60,874 nt of DNA from Bordetella parapertussis (GTDB taxonomy: Bacteria; Pseudomonadota; Gammaproteobacteria; Burkholderiales; Burkholderiaceae_C), in contig CAMCTC010000020.1 of assembly GCA_945878355.1 (NCBI GenBank), forward strand, positions 1 to 60,874, in the 5' to 3' direction. Positions within the stretch are counted from its first letter, which is position 1, and every line of letters begins with the position of its first letter. Below the pieces are notes generated by a model. That model saw only the letters and a program-made list of their open reading frames with translations. It was not told where the DNA came from and ran no database searches. A program made the position numbers and the translations under genes. Below are positions 54,875-60,874 of this stretch, one piece after another.

Positions 54875-57800
54875 ATGACGAAGAACAAGAAGCCTAAGAG
54901 CCGCGCTAATTTGGGCGGGGTAAGCAAAGCGTCAAACGTGATCCCTATTGGCAATGGGCGCGTCGAGAGATTGCATCAAGCGGACCCGATGGGGGCAACC
55001 TGGCGCTCTTACCCGCGAAGCGCTGTTCGACGGTCGGTGATTGACCGCCTGAAGATGAAGCCTGAGTCGGACAGATCCGGCGATGACTGGTGGCAACTGG
55101 GCGAGTACCAGGTCGTCGAGGGGCTGGCTTCGGGGGATGATGTGGTCATCAACGCCGGTTCTAAGGCTCTCATGAAGGGAGTAAACCTGACGCCGCCGCA
55201 TACGGGCTGCTTACTCGATCTCGGCTGGTTGCTTTGCTATAAGGGCTTGGACCAGATGGCTGTCTTCTACCTGGACCAGGCTGTCGACGCAGTGCCGAAG
55301 TCTCGCGATGCCTGGTCTCTTCGCGGTTGGGCTTGCATCGGTGCAGCCAATCGTGAGCAAGCGGTCATCTCGTTTGAAAAGGCAGTGAGCCTTCCTGGCA
55401 CAACCGATGTCGATCGCACCACCCTTTCCGCCCTGCGAGACGGGGAAGATCTCGAAAAGCTGCGCAAAGACCTTGTCTTTCGGAAGTTTGACGATGAGGT
55501 GTTGCGGGGCAGGAATGGCGACCCGAAGGAAGCCGCAAGAAGCGGGGTAATTCAGTTTAAGCAGCTATTAGAGCGGCAGCCAGGAGATCTCGATTTGGCA
55601 TACGGGCTTGCCTACTGCCACTACGTCGTCGGTCAGCTGGATCATGCAGAACCGCTTCTTCTCCGTGTTATCGGTGAAAAGCCAGAGCATGCGGATTCTT
55701 TGACTCTTCTCGGCCTAATTTCGATGAAGCGTGAGCGCCCAGAGCAACAGCGTGAATATTACGAGCGAGCCGTCAAGGCAGACCCCAAGCATGTGCTGGC
55801 GAACACCAACCTCGCGGCGATGTATCAGGACAAGGGTGATTTTCACGGCGCACGGCCCATGCTTTTGCGTGCGATCGAGGCTGCTCCATCTGACGATCCC
55901 CATCTACCAATTGCATTTGATCTGCTGGGGAACAGTTACGGCTCGATCGAATATGACTTTGCGAGAGAGGCGGAGCTTCATCGGCAGGCTATCGCCCTTG
56001 ACCCCAAGCGACCGCTTTTTCACGCCAACCTTATCGTTTCCCTTGTGTCGGCAGGTCGGGCCAAAGATGCGCACCGTGCATTGCAGGCCGCGAAAGACGC
56101 TCGTCTGGCTCTTCCAAATCAGTCGATGATAGAGAGTCTTGTCCGCCTCTATCAAGATCGGACGCAGCATCCCTACGACTACATGCAATTCGTTGACCAA
56201 CTTTCCTCTGTTTTGGGTTGGCCAGCACTGAAGCCACTGGTGAAGTACGCCTGGGAACGCCGTAATGTTGTCGAAGCATCCGAGCGGGTGGACTTCGTTA
56301 GCGCCCTCGGGATGATGGCGTCAAAGACAGGGGACCGTGACCTAGCCTTAGAGATCTGGCGCTACGGGTGCACAATTCCCGGCGGTGAGTCCTTCGGGCC
56401 AAATATTGCCGTTGAACTGTCGGCCATCGGTCTGCATTCGGAGGCGTTAGATGCCGCTGAGACAATGTCGATGGAAACCCCTCGCAGTTGGACGATCCTT
56501 GGCAATATCCGACTCAAGGCCGGGCAGTACAAGCTAGCTTTGAATGCCTATCAGATCGCTTTGGAGAGAGACGAGCGCTTCTTGCTGCCGATTTCGAACG
56601 CCATCAGCGCTGCGAGGTCGGGCCTATTGAGCGAAGAGCTTGCCCCATTTGTCGAGCGTCTTCGTGCGGATTGGAAGTCGTCGTTGAGAGCCGCAGCCCT
56701 TTTGGGCCAGGCGCTAGCTCTTCAAGGCAAGCTCTCAAGTGCGGCCGATTGCTTTCAAAAGTCGATTTGGAATGGCGAAGAAATTCGCACGCCAGAGGAC
56801 CTTTGGGCGGCCGAGCGCGACGATGAAGATCTATCGTTGCCCGGGGAGGCGAACCTGGAGAGTCACTACTTGGCAGCGAAGTGCTTCCTTGATCTTGGAA
56901 GACTTGATCTGCTGAAAAAGCTGGTCACCCAGGTCAATGCGTGGCCGAAATGGATGAGCGGTGATTGGTTGATTTTACAGGCTGAGGCCTGTCTCGCTGC
57001 CGGCGAGCCAAACGATGCTGCATTGATCATCAGCAAGATGACTGATCAGCCGCCGCCTCGAATTGTTGAAGCGAAGATTGCGATTCAGAGCGGTGACGTC
57101 GAGAACGCAGACCGCCTTATTGAGAAGGGATTGAATGACGAAACGGCTGGCAATTTCAATCATCCTGAGGGGAGGCCGGACGCAGTTTTTCGTGCGCTGG
57201 CGGCTGAACGCGCTCTAACAACCGGCAATCCGGAACTAGGAGAAGATCTCGCGCGGGACGCGATCCGGCGAGATCCTGCCTGTGTAAGGGCAAGGCTTGC
57301 TCTATCGGCGGCGCTCGAGGGTCGTGGCACGGAGGAGGAGAGACAAATCCAAATTAGAGATGGTCTGCGGCGGTCTCCGGGTCATCCAAGCCTAGTAGCC
57401 GCATTGATCAGTTCGCAGATAAATTCTGATGATCCCGAATCAGCAGGTGAGGATCTTGAGAGACTTCGGCCGCTACTGCTTGAGCGCGCCGCCAGCGCTG
57501 TCGCCCACAAACTCGGGGAAGCAATTGCTGTAGATCGCCTTTCCAAAATTGCACCGATGATGGCTTCGGATGCGACCGATGCTCCATCGTGGCCATGGGT
57601 TGAGCAGCTACAGCCGCCACTACGCCAATGGATGCGGGGAGCTAACCTGTCTTTGGTCCTTGGACAGGAGCTTGCTGCCGCCTACGCCCTTTACATCAGC
57701 AAGGTTGCCGAATACCTTCTGGTTTCTAAGATCATGGTGCCCTTCCGCGATGCAATGCCGGACGCGCATACATTGACTTCTGATCGACACCGAGACGCCG

Positions 57801-58117
57801 CCCGGTTCATGGGTGGCGGACCACCGCCATCAATAGGGGGCGTAGCTCGACTATTAGAAGCAGCTAGTCGGTCCTACCGATCTTCCGACGATGAGTTGAC
57901 TGTGAGATTCCGTGAAGCGATCTCGCGCGGGAATTTTGGTGACTCTATAACTCTGAAGGGGAATGTCCTCGTTGGTCAGCTGATTGATCTAGGCAGAGCA
58001 AGAAATAGCACCGCTCATTTGGGCGATCAAGATATGGCGGCGCTGCAGACCGCAACGAAGTGCGTTGTGTCTGAAGGGCATCCCGGTCTCCTCTTATCGG
58101 TTCTGCGGGTCGTGTGA
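54875..58117 (+). CDS. Large TPR protein with C-terminal HEPN-like RX4H motif
   Basis: A 1080-residue protein from ATG 54875 (GGAG eight bases before it; the frame also opens at GTG 54827), 51 bases after brxL. Residues about 130-950 are TPR-like helical repeats, for example LDLAYGLAYCHYVVGQLDHA, YYERAVKADPKHVLANTNLA and ALNAYQIALERDERFLLPIS. The last 140 residues form a separate helical domain ending LIDLGRARNSTAHLGDQDM; Arg1043-x4-His1048 fits the RX4-6H catalytic motif of HEPN ribonucleases. A-T-richer codons than the BREX core suggest separate origin. It may be an extra effector or abortive-infection partner; this is inference, and a plain scaffold is the alternative. Confidence 0.8.
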   Translation: MTKNKKPKSRANLGGVSKASNVIPIGNGRVERLHQADPMGATWRSYPRSAVRRSVIDRLKMKPESDRSGDDWWQLGEYQVVEGLASGDDVVINAGSKALMKGVNLTPPHTGCLLDLGWLLCYKGLDQMAVFYLDQAVDAVPKSRDAWSLRGWACIGAANREQAVISFEKAVSLPGTTDVDRTTLSALRDGEDLEKLRKDLVFRKFDDEVLRGRNGDPKEAARSGVIQFKQLLERQPGDLDLAYGLAYCHYVVGQLDHAEPLLLRVIGEKPEHADSLTLLGLISMKRERPEQQREYYERAVKADPKHVLANTNLAAMYQDKGDFHGARPMLLRAIEAAPSDDPHLPIAFDLLGNSYGSIEYDFAREAELHRQAIALDPKRPLFHANLIVSLVSAGRAKDAHRALQAAKDARLALPNQSMIESLVRLYQDRTQHPYDYMQFVDQLSSVLGWPALKPLVKYAWERRNVVEASERVDFVSALGMMASKTGDRDLALEIWRYGCTIPGGESFGPNIAVELSAIGLHSEALDAAETMSMETPRSWTILGNIRLKAGQYKLALNAYQIALERDERFLLPISNAISAARSGLLSEELAPFVERLRADWKSSLRAAALLGQALALQGKLSSAADCFQKSIWNGEEIRTPEDLWAAERDDEDLSLPGEANLESHYLAAKCFLDLGRLDLLKKLVTQVNAWPKWMSGDWLILQAEACLAAGEPNDAALIISKMTDQPPPRIVEAKIAIQSGDVENADRLIEKGLNDETAGNFNHPEGRPDAVFRALAAERALTTGNPELGEDLARDAIRRDPACVRARLALSAALEGRGTEEERQIQIRDGLRRSPGHPSLVAALISSQINSDDPESAGEDLERLRPLLLERAASAVAHKLGEAIAVDRLSKIAPMMASDATDAPSWPWVEQLQPPLRQWMRGANLSLVLGQELAAAYALYISKVAEYLLVSKIMVPFRDAMPDAHTLTSDRHRDAARFMGGGPPPSIGGVARLLEAASRSYRSSDDELTVRFREAISRGNFGDSITLKGNVLVGQLIDLGRARNSTAHLGDQDMAALQTATKCVVSEGHPGLLLSVLRVV

Positions 58118-58463
58118 TCGGTGCCCGGTGGAGGTAGAACTTGGCGCTATGCCGCTTCCAAGTTCAAGAGCGAATTCAGGTCTTCAAAGTGACCCGCATT
58201 CACTCAACAAGAGCAAGACTGGCCTGTCCTGGAAGGTCGTCGCTCCAGGGGCGGCGGTGAACGTGCCATCGCGGCCTGTGCGGCTGCGAGCCCGGAGGCT
58301 GACTCCAAAGAGATCGCTGAACTTCTTTTTCGAGCCGTTGTGCGCGAACGAGGCAAGGAGATTTCGAGCCGGAAGGTGGCTGGGTTGCTTGAGATCTGAG
58401 CGCGATCGTGAGTCGCAGCGGACTGACGGCGCGATTCGAGCCGGAGGTGTTGTGAAGTGATCC
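58118..58463. other. Intergenic region with a possible gene remnant
   Basis: No intact gene. A plus-strand frame without a usable start (about 58194-58400) encodes a protein-like helical tail (SKEIAELLFRAVVRERGKEI, ending AGLLEI) and could be the leftover 3' end of a gene lost during island rearrangement. A 129-codon ORF on the other strand looks like a shadow. Confidence 0.4.
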
Positions 58464-58551
58464 CTTTCCAACACACCTGCCAGCCATGTTGCAAAGATAG
58501 GGGTTGACACTTTCCAACATGCCAATAGATACTGACGGTACTTTTCGACAT
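58464..58551. promoter_or_regulatory. Cluster of resolvase-site-like repeats
   Basis: Variants of one short motif recur four times just upstream of the resolvase: CTTTCCAACAC (58464-58474), inverted CATGTTGCAAAG (58485-58496), CTTTCCAACATG (58510-58521) and CTTTTCGACAT (58541-58551). The second and third form a 12-base inverted repeat with one mismatch and a 13-base spacer. Clusters like this form the res sites of serine resolvases, which bind as dimers to several subsites and also repress their own promoter. Confidence 0.55.
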
Positions 58552-58562
58552 CTGGAGCCGTC

Positions 58563-59144
58563 ATGTCCCGCACCTTCGCCTACGCCCGCGTCTCGACCGT
58601 CGAGCAGTTGACCGAGAACCAGAAGGAGCAGATCGCTGCCGCCGGCTACAAGATCGAGGCCAGACGCTTCGTCGAGGAGAAGATCTCGGGCTCAGTCCAG
58701 GCACAGCAGCGCCCGGGGTTCAAGAAGCTGCTGGAAAGGCTCGAGCAAGGCGACACGCTCATCGTCACCAAGCTCGATCGGATCGGGCGCGATTCGATCG
58801 ATGTTCAGAAGACGGTCGAGCTGTGCAGCGAGATGGGCGTGCGGCTCATCGTGCTGCAACTCGGCAACCTCGACCTGACCTCGTCGTCGGGCGCACTGAT
58901 GATCAAGGTGCTGGCCGCCGTCGCCGACTTCGAGCGCGAGCTGATCATCGAGCGCACTCGCGCCGGCCAGGATCGCGCCAGGGCAGCCGGCACGCACATG
59001 GGCCGCCCGCCCAAGACCACCGAAGCGCAGCGGCAGATCATCCGCGCTAGGCTGGTGAAGGGCGAGACCGTGACGGCGGTGGCGCGTGACTTCAAGGTCT
59101 CGAGAGCGACTGTGATGACGGTCCGGGACAATGCCAAGCCGTGA
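58563..59144 (+). CDS. Serine recombinase (resolvase/invertase family)
   Basis: A 193-residue protein, the normal length for Tn3-type resolvases and Pin/Hin invertases. The N-terminal catalytic domain has the nucleophile serine in YARVSTVEQ (Ser11) and the conserved LDRIGRDS. The long E helix DFERELIIERTRAGQDRAR follows, then GRPPK and a C-terminal helix-turn-helix (VTAVARDFKVSRATVMTVRD). It would resolve cointegrates or invert DNA at the repeat cluster upstream. No transposase partner of the Tn3 type is seen in the window. Confidence 0.93.
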   Translation: MSRTFAYARVSTVEQLTENQKEQIAAAGYKIEARRFVEEKISGSVQAQQRPGFKKLLERLEQGDTLIVTKLDRIGRDSIDVQKTVELCSEMGVRLIVLQLGNLDLTSSSGALMIKVLAAVADFERELIIERTRAGQDRARAAGTHMGRPPKTTEAQRQIIRARLVKGETVTAVARDFKVSRATVMTVRDNAKP

Positions 59145-59257
59145 TCACTTTCGAACTCTTCCTTGAACGCTGCATGCTGCTGACCTATCGGCTCGCCGCT
59201 CACGCCAGTTTGAACTGGATGGACGACGCGGCAATGCTGGCGATGATTTTCATTTGA
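59141..59257 (+). CDS. Possible 38-residue protein coupled to the resolvase
   Basis: A short frame starting at GTG in a GTGA overlap with the resolvase stop and ending TGA 59257. It encodes a hydrophobic, Leu/Met-rich peptide (ELFLERCMLLTYRLAAHASL). The overlap is of the kind seen between coupled genes, but length and content give no further support; it may be chance. Confidence 0.2.
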   Translation: MITFELFLERCMLLTYRLAAHASLNWMDDAAMLAMIFI

Positions 59258-59297
59258 TTGGCGTGCGGCGCTAACGGGATTGCTGGAGCGCTACGGT

Positions 59298-60500
59298 TCA
59301 ATTGGTCCTGGCGATACGCATGCCGGTGATGCCGTTGCGGTTGCCCGGCGAGACGTGGCCGCGGTCGGCCGAGCGCAGGATCCAGGGGCCGCTGCTCCAG
59401 GCACCGCCGCGAAGCACCCGCCGCGCCTGATCTCCGCCGGCCAGCCAGGCCGAGCCGTCGCTGGGTGCGCCCTGGTAGTTCTCGTGCCAAACATCCTGCA
59501 CCCATTCCCAGACGTTGCCGTGCATGTCGTGCAGGCCAAAAGCGTTGGCCTTTAAGCTGCCCGCAGGCGCTGTGTAGGCATGGCCGTCGCTGCAACTCGC
59601 TGCTGTCCAGGTCACACCAGGCACCTGCGCTTTGCCGGTGGCGTCCATGCCGTTGGCAAAGTCGCAGATCTGGTTGTAGCTCAGGTCGTCACCCCAGGGG
59701 TATCGCGACGCGCCCTGGCCGGCCCGCGCCGCGTATTCCCACTCGGCCTCGCTGGGCAGCCTGAATCCCTTGCCAGGCGACTTCTCGTTCAGCCAGGCTA
59801 GATAGGCTTGGGCATCGTTCCAGCTCACGCACACCACCGGGTGGCTGTCGGCCTGTGCAAAGCCCGGGTTTTGCCAGTTCTTGCTCACGTCGTGAGCCCA
59901 ATCTTTGCCGTTCCAGGCCAAGCAGCCGCTGGTGCGCTCGGCCTCGGTCTTGTAGCCGCTGGCGTCCGCGAAGCGGCTGAACTCGCCCCGCGTCAATTCA
60001 TGCTTCCCCAATGCGAACGAGTAGCCAACCCGTACCTCATGCACCGGGCCTTCGTACTCATTCGTGTCCTTTTCCGCTACAGGCGACCCCATGCGAAAGC
60101 TGCCCGCCGGGATCACCACCATCTCCGGGCAATCAGCGCAGTCCTTGATGGTCTGGCCAGGTGTCAGGCTCGCGCCGGTTGGCGTAACAGTGGAAGGGGC
60201 CGCCATTGGCGTCAGCGTAGGAGCCGCAGCAACCTGGGCAATGGCCTGCCTCGCCTTATCCCGCCGCGCAGCCGCATCCACGCGCAAGCCCTCATCCTCG
60301 CGACTCTGTGGATTGTCCTGCGCCCAGGCCGCCAGAAAACGATCCCATGCCTTGATCTGCAAGTCGACGCTGGCAGTGAACTGCGCGGTCTTGTCGAAGT
60401 CGGCTTTCATCCGCGCCTGCCATGCCGCCCATTCCTTGCGTGTCGCCTCTTCGCGCTCCAGGTCAGCAAAGCTCAAGCCTTCCACTTGCCCCCCGTGCCA
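59298..60500 (-). pseudogene. Formylglycine-generating-enzyme (SUMF1)-like protein, 5' end lost
   Basis: About 395 codons remain. The C-terminal domain is the FGE/sulfatase-modifying fold: CPEMVVIPAGSFRMGSP, HELTRGEFSRFADASGY, FRLPSEAEWEYAARAG, HDMHGNVWEWVQDVW and VLRGGAWSSG. The residues before it (ADLEREEATRKEWAAWQARM) are a charged helical linker, and family relatives carry an N-terminal anchor or another domain there. Near 60500 the frame enters the end of an IS-like element, so the natural start is gone. True FGEs oxidise cysteine to formylglycine, but many bacterial members have other roles, including in defence-linked proteins. Confidence 0.8.
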
Positions 60501-60552
60501 ACATGACCTGCTGCATCTACCCCCTGAGAAATCAGTGAGCAACGAGGTAGGT

Positions 60553-60874
60553 ATGACAATCAATCAACAACCCAAGGATTCGATGGCCGCAGCGAAGAGT
60601 TTGTACGATCCTGGCTTATCGCAAGGAGCCCGCAGGGCGACTGAAGATGCGCCAGGATCGGCGGCGCAAGACCCCCGTCTCGCTGCCCACTCCGAGGTCG
60701 TGGTTCACGCTCGGCGGCGGAAGTTCTCCAACGCCGAAAGACGCAGGATCTTGGAGGCTGCCGACCGCTGTACCAAGCCTGGCGAAGTCGGCGCTCTGAT
60801 TCGCCGCGAAGGTGTCTATTCATCGTCATTGAGCACATGGCGGCGCCAGCGCGAGACCGCCGACCTGGCCGCGT
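60553..60874 (+). CDS. IS3-family-like transposase OrfA, 3' partial
   Basis: A frame from ATG 60553 (GAGGTAGGT just before it) stays open to the window end. After a variable N-terminus it reads RRRKFSNAERRRILEAADRC, then KPGEVGALIRREGVYSSSLSTWRRQRE, the helix-turn-helix pattern of transposase OrfA proteins in the IS3 family. The element's left end probably lies between about 60490 and 60510, where the FGE-like gene is interrupted. The terminal inverted repeat cannot be confirmed because the other end is outside the window. Confidence 0.75.
   Translation, partial: MTINQQPKDSMAAAKSLYDPGLSQGARRATEDAPGSAAQDPRLAAHSEVVVHARRRKFSNAERRRILEAADRCTKPGEVGALIRREGVYSSSLSTWRRQRETADLAA

Noticed and set aside
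58184..58573. 129-codon minus-strand frame upstream of the resolvase
   Set aside because: It covers the res-like repeats and lacks any recognisable motif; likely non-coding.

Overview
The window is high-GC DNA with dense, often overlapping operons. It carries two complete Liv-type branched-chain amino acid ABC transporters, a TRAP-TAXI carboxylate importer and several Bug (TctC-like) tripartite tricarboxylate receptors. That mix points to a betaproteobacterium of the order Burkholderiales, most likely near Comamonadaceae. This is inferred from gene content, not from a marker gene. No rRNA, tRNA or CRISPR array was recognised by eye.

Region 1 (1-38540) is ordinary metabolic chromosome. It starts inside a peptide-type substrate-binding protein, followed by DppD/DppF-like ATPases and a coupled tandem-domain TetR regulator (1-4160). 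A Liv operon comes next on the minus strand (livK-H-M-G-F, 9242 to 4216); its LivF has Arg in place of the Walker A lysine. A ParDE-type toxin-antitoxin pair sits between a truncated and an intact copy of an RraA-family gene (9530-11434). A minus-strand catabolic operon holds a TAXI receptor, a fused TRAP permease, a DapA-family aldolase and RraA (15543 to 10733). A glycine-zipper protein and a coupled alpha-2-macroglobulin/pbpC pair follow (15816-24831). A second Liv operon with an acyl-CoA-synthetase-like gene spans 31619 to 25132. After it come a Bug receptor, an enolase-superfamily enzyme, a lipoprotein phosphodiesterase, an alpha/beta hydrolase, decayed copies of the Bug and enolase genes, and a Bug gene cut off at about 38540.

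Region 2 (about 38540 to the window end) is an acquired defence island. The truncated Bug gene marks its left edge, next to 14-base direct repeats and small unknown ORFs. A ribbon-helix-helix regulator (39891) precedes a phage-defence operon of type 1 BREX architecture: brxA-like, brxB, brxC, pglX, then two genes outside the canonical six (a DUF932 protein and a YhcG/DUF1016 PDDEXK nuclease), then pglZ and brxL. Nearly every junction from brxA to brxL overlaps or abuts, so the two extra genes look like built-in parts of the operon. Directly after brxL lies a 1080-residue TPR protein whose C-terminus carries an Arg-x4-His motif typical of HEPN ribonucleases.

The island continues with a serine resolvase behind a cluster of resolvase-site-like repeats, a formylglycine-generating-enzyme-like gene that has lost its 5' end, and the start of an IS3-like transposase running off the window. 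The most interesting element is the expanded BREX locus with its embedded DUF932-nuclease pair and terminal TPR-HEPN candidate.
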